The notes beneath the pieces were generated by a model that was not told the origin of the DNA, did no database searches, and was given only the letters and a program-made list of their open reading frames with translations. Shown piece by piece: positions 36,321-46,127 of a stretch of 64,000 bases of DNA. The first letter of the stretch is position 1. The number at the start of each line of letters is the position of its first letter. The DNA is taken from contig CBDBKI010000005.1 of assembly GCA_965206615.1 (NCBI GenBank), positions 1 through 64,000 of the forward strand, read 5' to 3'. Both the position numbers and the translations under genes were made by a program. This DNA comes from VXNE01 sp965206615. GTDB lineage: Bacteria; Pseudomonadota; Gammaproteobacteria; Pseudomonadales; Azotimanducaceae.

Positions 36321-36889
36321 ATGGACCCTACGCGGCGCGCTGGCGCGTCAGCCTTTCCCGAGGGGTTTCCCAGCATGATGGCGCTGTTGGCGTGCGAAAC
36401 CCGCCTCTATCCTGCTGCACGAAGCGGCTGGGTTGCACATGGAACCACGACGCGCCCGCACGTCTCCGCGTCCATGCTCGGGGCAGTGAGCAGGGCTACG
36501 AAACGTGCGTTGCTCCCATCACAGGTCCGACACGATGGTCTCGGGCTTTACGTTGATCTGGGCGCCAGACTCCGTCCTGGCTCGTTCCACCGTCCAGCCG
36601 AACCAGCGCGGGCGACGCCGTGTTGTACGTGGTACCGGCGTCGCCTGTGATGGGATCGTGCAAGCCCCCGGCCGCGGACGGGACAAACCCGTCCCCTCAC
36701 GTGGTCCGCGTCGGGATCGAGTTTCCGGGCCTCGTATCCGATTCTGCCGGGTGCGATACTTCCATCTTGGCTGCAGAGGGGGGGTTGCATGTCGAGCGTC
36801 GGCGACTCGCGGCATGTGTCTGGCGCTGTTGTCGCGTGTCGTAGCGACGCGAGGGCGGCCCTCGCCCCCTCACACTCCACGGGAGCCTG
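36321..36889 (+). other. Intergenic region before the AAA-subtilase pair
   Basis: About 570 bases in which I see no convincing gene. It contains one copy of the short dispersed hairpin repeat (36674-36700). The right end must carry the promoter for the AAA ATPase gene at 36890, which has no strong ribosome site beyond GGGAG at 36881-36885. Confidence 0.45.
36674..36700 (+). repeat. Short dispersed hairpin repeat, copy 2
   Basis: GCGGACGGGACAAACCCGTC followed by CCCTCAC. The arms GACGGG and CCCGTC flank ACAAA. Same core as the copies at 55667 and 59666. Confidence 0.75.
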
Positions 36890-37879
36890 ATGGCAAGCGC
36901 GAGCCAACTCAAGGCGCTGGTGCAGTCCTACCTCGACGGCGACGACGACCGATTTCTGTCCGTCGCCATGCAGGTGGCTGCCCACGAAGCCCGGCTTGGC
37001 CACGGTAAGCTCGCTACGGAACTGCGCGAGACGATCGACGAAGCGAAGCGTCGCCGGGGGGCTGCCTCCCTTGTCTCGATCAGCAAGCCCCGCGGGGAAC
37101 TCGCGAACCTTCTTCAGGTCTCTCAGCCGAAGGCGAGACTGAGCGACCTGATCCTCGATCCAACGCTGTCCAACCAGATTGCACGAGTGATCCGGGAGCA
37201 GCGCAAGGCAATCAGCATCCTGGAGCAGGGGCTCTCGCCAAGGCGCAAGCTGCTGCTGGTCGGTCCGCCGGGCACAGGCAAGACCCTGACGGCATCCGTC
37301 CTCGCCGGCGAACTCGGTATGCCGCTCCTGCAGGTGCGTCTCGATGGGTTGATCACGCGATTCATGGGGGAAACCGCTGCCAAGTTGAGGCAGATCTTCG
37401 ACGCCACGAACCGCACCCGGGGCATCTACCTGTTCGACGAGTTCGACGCCATCGGGTCTGGCCGCGGACTGACCAACGATGTCGGCGAGATACGCCGTGT
37501 CGTCAACAGCTTCCTCATGATGATCGAGCAGGACAGCTCACGCAGCCTTGTCATCGCTGCCACCAACCATCCGGCGATCCTGGACCGCGCCCTCTTCCGT
37601 CGCTTCGACGACATCCTGCACTACGAGCTCCCGGACGCGCGACGCGCCGCGCAGCTCCTTGAGATGCGGCTGAGCTGCAAGGCCGCTCCACAGGTGCGCT
37701 GGGAAGTTCTGGGCAAGGAGGCTTGCCCGCTGAGCTACGCGGAAATCACGAGGGCCGCCGACGAGGTGCTGAAGGATGTCCTGATCCGCGGGGATGAGAC
37801 GTGCGTCGAGGCGGATATCCGCGCCATGCTCGAGGAACGCAAAGCCATCGCCGCCCGGTTGCCGGAGGAGCCTTCGTAG
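36890..37879 (+). CDS. AAA-family ATPase paired with subtilase
   Basis: A 329-aa protein with a helical N-terminal region and one AAA module. Walker A is GPPGTGKT (125-132), Walker B YLFDEFDA (about 180), then ATNHPAILDRALFRRFDDIL with sensor and arginine-finger residues. It resembles the FtsH/spastin-like ATPases found next to S8 peptidases in bacterial defence-type loci. The stop codon is directly followed by the ATG of the subtilase gene. In such pairs the ATPase is thought to unfold or regulate for the protease; that link is inference here. Confidence 0.8.
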   Translation: MASASQLKALVQSYLDGDDDRFLSVAMQVAAHEARLGHGKLATELRETIDEAKRRRGAASLVSISKPRGELANLLQVSQPKARLSDLILDPTLSNQIARVIREQRKAISILEQGLSPRRKLLLVGPPGTGKTLTASVLAGELGMPLLQVRLDGLITRFMGETAAKLRQIFDATNRTRGIYLFDEFDAIGSGRGLTNDVGEIRRVVNSFLMMIEQDSSRSLVIAATNHPAILDRALFRRFDDILHYELPDARRAAQLLEMRLSCKAAPQVRWEVLGKEACPLSYAEITRAADEVLKDVLIRGDETCVEADIRAMLEERKAIAARLPEEPS

Positions 37880-39995
37880 ATGGCGAATGGGGGTAGGGAG
37901 ACCCACCGACACTTCATCCTCGAGGGCGTCACGGAAACCGAACGGTACCGCTCCCGCGGGGGCGGCAGCAGTCGTGTGGTGATTCCGCAGGAGGATCGCC
38001 CCGAACATGCCGCGAGGCTGCAGGCAGGCCTCTCGAATGTCCGTGCCGCTGCCGACCGCCTTGCGCTCGAGGCCGAGGAGCCTGTGGAAGGACTCGGCAT
38101 ACAGGTCGAGTTCGAGGGCTTTCCCGACTTGGAACTCGCGTTCGAGAAGCTGCCGCACGAAGGAAAGGGTATCGAACTGCGCAACGTCCGTGTGCGAGGC
38201 AAGACCACGTTGGCGAACGTGTTCGTCCCAACGGGCAAGCTCGACCACTTCGAGAAGCTGATCCAGGACTACCTCGGGTACAAGCGCAACAGGAACGGGG
38301 ACCCCATAGACAACCAGAAGCTCCTCGACACGATTCAGGCCATCCGGACCGCAAGTGTGCAAGCACTCTGGACGGACGACGCGGAGGAAATGCCCGGGGA
38401 CGAGGAACCATTCTGGTGTGAAGTGTGGCTCGCACACCCCCGCAACAAGGATCGGGACGCGGCCATTTGGACTTTCCGAGAGCGTGCGCGGACCCTCGGG
38501 ATGCAGGTCGTGGCCGGAGAGGTGCGGTTCCCGGAACGGACGGTCTTCGTGGCCCACACCAGCCTTGCCATGATCCAGCGGTCGGTGCTCGTCCTGAACA
38601 GCATTGCGCCACCACGGCTACCTCACTGCCGAAGCCGTCGCTCGCCCCGAGATCGAGGACGCTTCCAGACGACGCGTCTTTGGCATGGCCCTCACCGCGA
38701 AGGCGAATCGTGACCGCGGCAGGCCTTCAGCCTGGTCCGCAACGCTGGACGCACTCGCTTCCGACAGCGAGGCGCAGGGCGGTAATCCGCGACTGCTCGT
38801 CGTGGCGGCCGGTAACGTCGAGGATAACGAGGACTGGACCGGGTACCCCATCAGTAACGACTCCGACGGCATTCATGACCCGGCTCAGGCGTGGAACGCC
38901 TTGACCGTTGGTGCCTACACGAACCTCACTCGCATTACCGAGCCGGACATGGGGGCGTACACCCCGATTGCCCGCCCCGGTGCACTGAGCCCGTTTAGCA
39001 CGACGAGCCTGACATGGCAGAGGCAGGGGCCGCTCAAGCCGGACGTGGTTTTCGAGGGTGGCAACGCCGCCGACGATGGGCTCGGCGCCGTGCGACTGGC
39101 AAGCCTCAGTCTGCTGACCACCCATAACCGGACCACTGATCGGCTCTTCTCGACTGCCAACGCGACCAGCGCCGCGACAGCGCTTGCGTCGCGGATGGCG
39201 GCACAGGTGATGGCTGCCTATCCGGAGCTATGGCCAGAGACAGTCCGGGGGCTGATCGTTCACTCGGCAGAGTGGACGCCGGCGATGAAGGCCGCGTACC
39301 TGCCAGACGACGGCCCGCAAAAGAACGCATACCTGCGGTTGATCCAGCGTTGCGGTTTCGGGGTGCCCGACCTGCAGCGTGCCTTGTGGACCTTGGACAA
39401 CTCGCTGACGATGATCGTCGAGCGTGGGCTACAGCCGTATGAGAAGGAGAGCGGAAAGGACCCCACGACACGAGACATGCACCTCCACGAGCTTCCCTGG
39501 CCCCGAGGAGCGCTTGAAGATCTCGGCAATGAGCAGGTGGAAATGCGGGTCACGCTTTCCTACTTCATCGAACCGAATCCTTCGCAACGCGGCTATTCCC
39601 GCTACCGGTACGAATCTCACGGGTTGCGGTTCGATGTGAAGCGTCCGACGGAGTCCACGCGGTCTTTTCGTGCCCGGGTCAACGCGGCTGCTGAAGGACA
39701 GGGGACATCCTCTGCGTCCGATGACCCGTTTTGGCTCATCGGCGTACGAAACCGACACAGGGGATCGCTGCACTCCGACGTTTGGCGAGGTCCGGCGGTG
39801 GAACTCGCCAACCGTGCGCATGTTGCCGTCTTCCCGACCCAGGGCTGGTGGCGGCTAAGGCACAGGCTCGGCAGTGTCAACAGGAGCGCCCGTTACGCTC
39901 TTCTGGTCAGCATCCGTGCGCCGGACACCGACATCGACCTCTACACCGAGGTTGCCAACCAGGTGGCCGTCGCGGTGCCAGCGGGGCTCGGATGA
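37880..39995 (+). pseudogene. S8 subtilase with internal deletion removing the Asp and His sites
   Basis: The first part (37880 to about 38603) encodes the N-terminal domain of AAA-linked subtilases (HRHFILEGVTETERYRS, LATGKLDHFEKLI-type FVPTGKLDHFEKLIQDYLGY, RSVLVLNSIA). The second part, in another frame from about 38604, resumes at HGYLTAEAVARPEIEDASRR and continues through LVVAAGN and GAYTN. The Ser site region TANATSAATALASRMAAQVM follows, then a beta-rich C-terminus. Family members carry the catalytic Asp (DTG) and His (HGT) between these parts, and both are absent. The junction therefore records a deletion plus frameshift, and the protease should be inactive. An assembly error is the alternative. 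Confidence 0.8.
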
Positions 39996-40068
39996 GAGGC
40001 TCGGAAGCCCCGCCCCCACCGCGGCAAGTAGGAACGACTCCGCCGCCGGTGAGCAGGGAGTGCAAGGC

Positions 40069-41119
40069 GTGAGCGAACAAAACGACGCGTACGGGAGCCT
40101 GATCCGGCTGGATCCGAGCGGCAGCAACTCCGAAGAAGTGCTCCGCAGGATTCCCCTTGACACGACAGCGGCCCAGGGCGGCATGGACGAGTCCTCTCTT
40201 CGGGACCTGCTCTTCGAGTTTCCGGGCGCGCTCCCCGTTGAGTCTATCGACGCCTCGTACGGACGACCGGTTGCGGTCTGCCGCGAGCTGTCGACACCGG
40301 CAGGCTACGTGGACGTGGTGTACGTCAATCCACTAGGACGACTGATCCTTGCCGAGTACAAGCTCTGGCGAAATCCACAGGCGCGGCGCGAGGTCATCGG
40401 GCAAATCCTCGACTACGCCAAGGAGTTCGCGTCCTGGACATACGAGGACTTGCAGCGGGAGGTTTCGAGGTCGCTCGGACGCAAGGGCAACGTCCTGTAC
40501 GACCTCGCTCGCACCCAGGCGCCCGACCTCCAGGAGGCGGACTTCGTCGACAACGTCAGCCGCCATCTCGAACGAGGCGAGTTCCTGCTCCTGATCGTGG
40601 GCGACGGCATTCGGGAAGGGGTCGAGAACATCGTGGACTTCGTCCAGCGCCACAGCGGCCTGCACTTCAACCTCGCACTGGTCGAAGCCGCCCTGTACCG
40701 CGATTCCGCAGACCGCATCATCGTGCAGCCTCGTCTCCTGGCACGCACGGAGGTGGTGCGCAGGGAGGTGTTCGAGGACGGCCGCGTGCAGTGTGGCGTA
40801 CCTGTTTCGCAGCAGGCGCGGCATCGGCTGTTACCTTGCTTGCAGGAGCGGCATTCCCCAGGCCGTGCGCGTGTTCGAGGATGTGCGTGCCGGGCTGGAG
40901 GATTTGCGGGGGGAGCTCGGCGACGGGCTGGACTATTGGAAGAACAGAGCCGGCAGGCCGCGCGTGGGGTTCCGCAGGGAGACGCAGCTACCCTTCCCGC
41001 CTGAGGATGCGACGGGCGGCGAGTTCGACGATGCCGTGGTATGGATGCGCGATCGCCTGGACCGCCTGGTTAGCGGCCTGCACTCGAAGCTGTTGCGGAT
41101 GTTGCGGGACGAGGCGTAG
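40069..41119 (+). pseudogene. PD-(D/E)XK nuclease-like protein, frameshifted near 40790
   Basis: GTG 40069 with GCAGGGAG upstream. The N-part has a nuclease-like core: Asp82 in GYVDVVYVNP and Glu96/Lys98 in LILAEYKLW, followed by ARREVIGQILDYAKE, as in nucleases that bind or sense DNA ends. The reading sense then moves to a second frame from about 40793 (RGIGCYLACRSGIPQAVRVF, ending LHSKLLRMLRDEA). The total would be about 350 aa if repaired. The point of change is within 40780-40800. Family not recognised; it stands with other defence-type genes. Confidence 0.6.
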
Positions 41120-41200
41120 CCCGGGGTTGCTGGCGCCACGGTACCGGACCGTGAACGGACGCATCCCTGCGGCCCGTGGCACAGGACCCAAGGAGCGGTC

Positions 41201-42052
41201 ATGACGGTCAAGTTGGTCAGTTGGAACATCGCGAAGCGCAGGAAGCCATGGCAACAACTCCTGGAGATGGACGCCGACGTCGCGCTTTTGCAGGAAGTCG
41301 GTACCGTGCCTCAATGGTTCGCCGAGCAGGACGGCGTGGGCGTCGGACCAAGAGCGCATTGGCACTCCGACGCCTGGCTCCCTGGCGACAGGCAATTCGA
41401 TCGGTGGTCCATGGTGGTCAAGCTCTCGGAGCGGGTCCACGTTGAGTGGTTCAGGCAGGTTCCGCCTTTCTCGGACACCGGCGAGGACGAGTTCGCCGTA
41501 AGCGGCATCGGGACCGCCGCAGCGGCCAGGATCGTGCCCGACGGCGGCGAGGCGTTCATCGCGGTATCCATGTACGGCCGCTGGGTGCGTGCGCACCCCA
41601 CAACGAAGGGCAGGTGGGGCTACCCGGACGGTGCCGTGCATCGGATCATCTCGGACCTGTCGGCCTTCATCAGCTCTTACGATCCGCGGACGCACCGCAT
41701 CCTCGCGGCAGGCGACCTGAACGTCTCGTTCCGCAGCTCGGACCGGTTCGACCACCGCGCCCAGACGATCCTGGACCGGATGGAGGCTCTCGGGTTGGAG
41801 TATGCGGGGCCCACGTATCCCAACGGGCGGCGGGCTCACCCGATTCCACCGCATCTCACCGAAGACTCGCTCGACGTGCCGACCTACCACACTACGCGGA
41901 GAAAGCCCGCGACGGCCCACGTGCAGCTGGACCATGTGTTCGCCTCCCGGGGCTTCCACGAGCAGGTGCACACGTGCGCGCTGAACGAGGTCGAGGAATG
42001 GGGGGCGAGCGATCATTGTCGCGTGGTGATCCAGGTGGGGGAGAGATCTTGA
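41201..42052 (+). CDS. Endonuclease/exonuclease/phosphatase-family protein
   Basis: A 283-aa protein from ATG 41201, AAGGAGC upstream. It shows the EEP fold signatures in order: LVSWNIAKRR (Asn9), LLQEVG (Glu32), ILAAGDLNVSF, and the closing LDHVFASRGF and ASDHCRVVIQV. All metal and catalytic residues expected in the family are visible, so it should be an active hydrolase of nucleic acid or phosphoester. No signal peptide. The last 170 bases of this gene occur again at 43942-44112, where they are fused to another gene. Confidence 0.85.
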   Translation: MTVKLVSWNIAKRRKPWQQLLEMDADVALLQEVGTVPQWFAEQDGVGVGPRAHWHSDAWLPGDRQFDRWSMVVKLSERVHVEWFRQVPPFSDTGEDEFAVSGIGTAAAARIVPDGGEAFIAVSMYGRWVRAHPTTKGRWGYPDGAVHRIISDLSAFISSYDPRTHRILAAGDLNVSFRSSDRFDHRAQTILDRMEALGLEYAGPTYPNGRRAHPIPPHLTEDSLDVPTYHTTRRKPATAHVQLDHVFASRGFHEQVHTCALNEVEEWGASDHCRVVIQVGERS

Positions 42053-42373
42053 GGGAGGTCTGCAAGCGGACCTTCCGCGAGGATGCGAGGACTGCTCGAT
42101 CGCGTGTCCTTGGTCGAGGTCGGTAGGACGGCGCCCGGTCCACGGCCCGCAATGTCTCGAAGGCGTGCTCGCATGCCGGGCTCGTTTTCTCGAACGGGAA
42201 CGGACTTGCCGGAGACGGGGACCGTCTGCTGCTTGCCTTGGCCCGCGACACCGGCCGCGAGGAGCTTTAGGAGCCTTGGGATCCCCGACCGACGTCAGAG
42301 TGAGCAGGTCGGCTTTACGTTTGCGGCGTTCCTGTTGATCCCCGTCGTCCGGGTAGGGGACGGTCGGAAGCGA
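42053..42373 (+). other. Gene-free stretch after the EEP gene
   Basis: About 320 bases with no convincing complete gene. A short patch (42230-42255) vaguely resembles the 3' end of the Rpn-family gene, but not enough to call a fragment. Otherwise nothing was seen. Confidence 0.4.
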
Positions 42374-43036
42374 TCACGGACGACCCTCTGACCATTGAAC
42401 CGTGAAAGCGGTGTAACCGACGCCGTGCTCCTGTTGCTCGTGCTCGCGGCCTTGTACGGCGGCATTGATCCCGGGCTCGTAACCCTTGAGTACGAACACC
42501 TGATCAAAGTAGCGTAATCTTGGCACGCGCACATGGTCTAGGTACGCCGCCAGGAGGGCCGGAGTCAGCAACGCCTCGTCCGTCGCGATCACCAACCAGA
42601 GTGCTTCGAACTCTGCAAGCCGTCCGGCTTGCTGGGCTTTCTGGGCCTTCAGGTCCTTGTCGGAGATCCTCCGCCGTAGGCGGTCTTCGAATCGGTCAAG
42701 CGGCCACTCCGACCATTGGTGGCGGGCATCGATTAGCTCCGTGACTTCGATGGCGATTGGCGTGCCGTCGCATCGAGCCCAACAGTCCGGAAACTCGTTT
42801 GCGTCCGCGTTCGACACGATGTCGCGAAGGTCAGCCATGCCTTGGTCTCGGAGCGCCATCGCCAACGTCTCACAGATCCATTGCTCCTGCGCCGACTGGT
42901 AGCCGCGTGGTGCATCGAAACTGGAAACCGTGATGCCTTGCCTGGCCTTGTCCTTTGCGGACGCTTCGAGTTCCTTCAGCACTTTGATCTCTTCGCGCCG
43001 ATCGTCCTCGGGTGGTCCCGGTTCGTCACCCGCCAT
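42374..43036 (-). CDS. Hypothetical protein with nuclease-like segment
   Basis: From ATG 43036 the protein is 220 aa (MAGDEPGPPEDDRREEIKVL); the frame is open further upstream without protein character. A charged N-terminal helix is followed by NEFPDCWARCDGTPIAIEVT, in which Asp and Glu-x-Thr spacing recalls a PD-(D/E)XK core lacking the usual Lys. The end is VGYTAFTVQWS. No family recognised. It is the only minus-strand gene in this part of the island and has its own promoter region shared with the truncated SdiA-regulated-like gene at 43172. Confidence 0.5.
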   Translation of the reverse strand: MAGDEPGPPEDDRREEIKVLKELEASAKDKARQGITVSSFDAPRGYQSAQEQWICETLAMALRDQGMADLRDIVSNADANEFPDCWARCDGTPIAIEVTELIDARHQWSEWPLDRFEDRLRRRISDKDLKAQKAQQAGRLAEFEALWLVIATDEALLTPALLAAYLDHVRVPRLRYFDQVFVLKGYEPGINAAVQGREHEQQEHGVGYTAFTVQWSEGRP

Positions 43037-43171
43037 GTAGAGCGTCCCCTGGCTATCCCGCCGTCGCCGACGAACCTGCGATTCTGAGCATGGCCCCGCC
43101 CCCGTTTCAATCGTCGCGCCAGAAGGTGTCGGAGGGTACGATCCGTATCCATCGACGGCCAGGGAGTCCAG

Positions 43172-43987
43172 GTGATTCCACAACGACTGAGCAAGAGCCG
43201 CCGCACCGTGGCGGCCGCGGCCATCGCGGGCGCCTTGGTCGCCGGGATCGCGCTGATGCTGACCAACACGTCTCTCGGCGCGTACATCCTCCTCGACTAC
43301 TTCGGCGATGACGATAGCGGCCTCGTCGCGGATCCCGCGGCCGGACCGCTCGAGGTCTCGGAGTTCGTGACCGCCGTGGAGGCCGCCCGCGCGATGCCGC
43401 CGCAGATCGACCAGCCCTCGGGCATGACCTACCTCGAAGCGGACCGCGCCTTTGCCATCGTCACCGACCAGGCGGAGCTCTTCGTGGTGAGCGACGACTT
43501 CCGCACGGTCCGCTCCACCACGGCGCTGCTGGGCGGGCTATTGGTGACGCGCCAGGGGCGCATGGAGGCCGCCGCGAACATCGACGGGCAGCGGATCGCG
43601 GTGACCGGCGAGATCGGGGATCGCATCGACATCTGGCGCAAGGGCGCCGAGCCGGGGTTCTCGCTGGAGGCGTCGATCGATCTGTCCGACTATGCCGGCG
43701 GGGGCGATGTCGAGATCCAGGGCATCGCCCACAACCCGCAGACCGGGGAGTTCTACCTCAGCTCCGACGAGACGCTGGCGATCGACGTCGTCGACGCGAC
43801 CGGCCGGCTGCTCCGGGAACTGACGTTCGAGGACGACCTGCAGGGACGGCTCAAACCTGGCCGTACCCTGTCCGAATACCGGCTGTCGGGGCTGGACTAC
43901 GCGGACGGACTGCTCTACGCGGTCAGCGAGCCCTACAACACGACCTACCACACCACGCGGAGAAAGCCCGCGACGGCCCACGTGTAG
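43172..43987 (+). pseudogene. SdiA-regulated-like protein, copy 1, 3' end replaced
   Basis: GTG 43172 with AGGGAG upstream. The protein begins with an N-terminal membrane segment (AAAIAGALVAGIALMLTNTS) then the YjiK/SdiA-regulated beta-propeller-like domain (PSGMTYLEADRAFAIVTDQA). It is nearly identical to the 310-aa copies at 46128 and 49236 up to AVSEPYN. There the reading continues TTYHTTRRKPATAHV and stops, because the tail of the EEP gene (duplicate of 41882 onward) has been joined. The last propeller blades, about 55 residues, are lost. Confidence 0.85.
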
Positions 43988-44112
43988 CTCGACCACGTGT
44001 TCGCCTCCCGGGGCTTCCACGAGCAGGTGCACACGCGCGCGCTGAACGAGGCCGAGGATTGGGGCGACCGATCACTGTCCGTGTTGATCGAGGTGGGGGA
44101 GAGATCTTGAGG
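43942..44112 (+). repeat. Duplicate of the EEP gene 3' end
   Basis: About 170 bases closely match 41883-42054 (start ACCTACCACAC, end GGGGGAGAGATCTTGAGG), with scattered substitutions and one small indel. A C-to-T change creates a TAG, which is the stop codon of the fused SdiA-regulated-like gene. This fixes the recombination border near AACACG|ACCTAC. Confidence 0.85.
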
Positions 44113-44154
44113 AGGGTCTTCCAACGGCTGCGCCAACGCACCCCGGCAGGCGAA

Positions 44155-44232
44155 TCTTGCACGCGCCGGCGGGGCACAGGCGCACGCGGCCGGGGGAGAT
44201 CGCCGATTCTCGCGGCGGGCCGCTGGATGTAT
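44155..44232 (+). repeat. Copy of the leader found upstream of the Rpn-family gene
   Basis: This segment (GCACGCGCCGGCGGGGCACA and onward through GGGGGAGATCGCCGATTCTC) matches 53448-53525 directly upstream of the Rpn-family nuclease gene. No Rpn coding sequence follows here, so it looks like a stranded leader or the edge of a mobile unit. Confidence 0.7.
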
Positions 44233-44354
44233 CGTCGCCTCACCAGGCAACGGGCCGGAAAAGCCGGTCCCCGGCACGAGCCGCGTCCCGCTCGTGGCGA
44301 GCGGACCCTTTGGAGTTGCTACTTTCGCGGCTTTTGTCCAGCATGCGCGCCCCC

Positions 44355-44777
44355 ATGAGATCTCGCGGCAACAACCCCAAACGGCGAATTGTCCCGCCGG
44401 GCTACTTCACGCAAGCCGAGCTGGATGGCTTCGCGGCCCGGGCCCGGTACGAGGGGAGCGCCTTGCACAAACTCAAGCCTGCGGACTACGGCTTCCACCC
44501 ACCGACCAACCCGCGAGCATCCAAGTCCGTATGCGACGACATCCGGGTCATCAAGCACGGTGAGGCACGTGACCTGTTGCGAGTGGCGTTTACCAGGGGC
44601 ATGGTCAGCGCCTGCGAGCCCCCGGCGATGCCGAAGTACGCTTGGGCTGTTGACGCTGATCGCGAGGCGTACGAGGCGAAGCTGGGCCGAGAGGGCTACC
44701 ATGGGTATCGACTTGGGAAGGACGACCGCGAAATGCGGGATTGGGTGATCGAGGAATGGAACGCCCGGATGCAATGA
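44355..44777 (+). CDS. Conserved hypothetical protein, first of a two-gene cassette
   Basis: A 140-aa protein from ATG 44355 (ATG 44343 in the same frame is also possible). It is soluble and basic at the start (SRGNNPKRRIVPPGYFTQAE), with ADYGFHPPTNPRASKSVCDD in the middle and a Trp/Glu-rich end WVIEEWNARMQ. The ATGA overlap with the next gene shows coupling. No family recognised. A toxin or adaptor partner of the following ImmA/IrrE-like protein is a reasonable guess, no more. Confidence 0.6.
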   Translation: MRSRGNNPKRRIVPPGYFTQAELDGFAARARYEGSALHKLKPADYGFHPPTNPRASKSVCDDIRVIKHGEARDLLRVAFTRGMVSACEPPAMPKYAWAVDADREAYEAKLGREGYHGYRLGKDDREMRDWVIEEWNARMQ

Positions 44778-46072
44778 GGCTCGACCTCACCCCGCACGCG
44801 CTGGAGGATCCCGCAGCACCGCCGGAAGAGGTGGCGACTGCCGGCATCCTTTCGATCAGCGCCAACGGCACGTCCCTCACCGAGGGGGTGTCGTTCGACG
44901 ACGACGCGCTGCAGCCCGGACCGCTCGTATCGGCGTACCCCCTCGCGGAGTGGCTGGTCTGGAACTGGTGGCGGCTGAGGTGGGAACCGACGCCGGCACA
45001 GGTCAGCAGGCCCTGGGCTTTCGCCCATCGGCTGTCGTCGGTCGGCTGTGGCTACAGGTGGCCCAATCTGGAGCTTGCCAGTGATGGAGAGCGCGTACGC
45101 CTCACGTCCGCGCCATCCGTCGAGCCCGGTGCCGCAACGTATCGTTTTGTCGGCGCTCCGAGGTCCGAGGCGATGACCGCAGCAGCGTTCGAAGCGGCGG
45201 TCGATGCCTTCGTCGAGGGCGCCGTAGCGCGTCTTCCTGGGCCTGTGACGGACTGCAACCTCCGGATTCTAATGGACGAACTCGAAAGGGACAGGGCGGA
45301 CGGCGAGCGGTCCGCGTTCCGCCGCCTGGAGGCGATGCTTGGGCGCGACCCGGGAGAAGGAGACGCAAGAGCGATTCATCGCCGCCTCGCTGACGCGCAA
45401 TCCCTTGGGGAGCATGCCGTCCTTGAACTTGCCGCCGGCGCCACTTCGGTTGGCGCGACGGAGTTGAAGACCGATCTGGATTGCGTTGGTTTCGACTACC
45501 GGTCGGGCGACGGGGTTGCGCTTGGCACGTCTGCGTCGGTTCCCCAGTGGGGTAGCACCGAGGCTTGGCGTATCGGCGTGGTACTGGCCATAGAGCTGCG
45601 GGAGCGGGAATTCCCGAACGGCGAACCCGTGACCAACCGATGCCTGGCGGAAATGGCGGGCGCCCCGGAACGGGTGTTGTCGGATACGGACAGCGCGTCC
45701 GATTGCCTGTCGTTCGAGTGGGAAACGCCGGAGCGGTCTCGGATGGCGCTCCGCTCAAAATGGGAAACGGGCCGGCGTTTCGACCTCGCGCGGCTGTTGG
45801 CGGAGCGCCTGTTGCGTCCAGTCGGGGCCGAACCTCTCCGGGCGGTGACGAGGTCCTACACGTACGGCCAGAAGGCTCAGCGCGCATTTGCGGCTGAGTT
45901 CCTCGCCCCCATAGGCGCAGTGGACGCTTTTCTCTCGGGTGACTACTCGGAGGATCGGCAGCGCGAAGCCGCCGACCATTTCCAGGTTTCGTCGTACGTG
46001 ATCCGCTCGCTGCTGGTGAACAACCAGCGGCTCGGTCGGCAGGGGGCTCTCGATGCCCTGGATCGCACGTAG
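44774..46072 (+). CDS. ImmA/IrrE-like hypothetical protein, second of cassette
   Basis: A 432-aa protein from ATG 44774. The C-terminal part (KAQRAFAAEFLAP, DYSEDRQREAADHFQVSSYV, IRSLLVNNQRL) strongly recalls the late region of ImmA/IrrE-family metallopeptidase-like proteins with their AAEFLAP motif. The zinc-binding H-E-x-x-H is not seen, so it may be a non-catalytic relative. The N-terminal 200 residues are unrecognised (VSAYPLAEWLVWNWWRLRWE). It overlaps the preceding gene by four bases and stands apart from the SdiA-regulated-like copies around it. Confidence 0.6.
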   Translation: MRLDLTPHALEDPAAPPEEVATAGILSISANGTSLTEGVSFDDDALQPGPLVSAYPLAEWLVWNWWRLRWEPTPAQVSRPWAFAHRLSSVGCGYRWPNLELASDGERVRLTSAPSVEPGAATYRFVGAPRSEAMTAAAFEAAVDAFVEGAVARLPGPVTDCNLRILMDELERDRADGERSAFRRLEAMLGRDPGEGDARAIHRRLADAQSLGEHAVLELAAGATSVGATELKTDLDCVGFDYRSGDGVALGTSASVPQWGSTEAWRIGVVLAIELREREFPNGEPVTNRCLAEMAGAPERVLSDTDSASDCLSFEWETPERSRMALRSKWETGRRFDLARLLAERLLRPVGAEPLRAVTRSYTYGQKAQRAFAAEFLAPIGAVDAFLSGDYSEDRQREAADHFQVSSYVIRSLLVNNQRLGRQGALDALDRT

Positions 46073-46127
46073 CTGAGAAGGCGGGCGCGACGTCGGGGAC
46101 CTGTCGTCAACGGCTAAGGGAGCCCAC

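Noticed and set aside
42185..42262. Possible further fragment of the Rpn gene 3' end
   Set aside because: Only about a dozen contiguous bases (CTGCTTGCCTTGG) match; too little to separate from chance.
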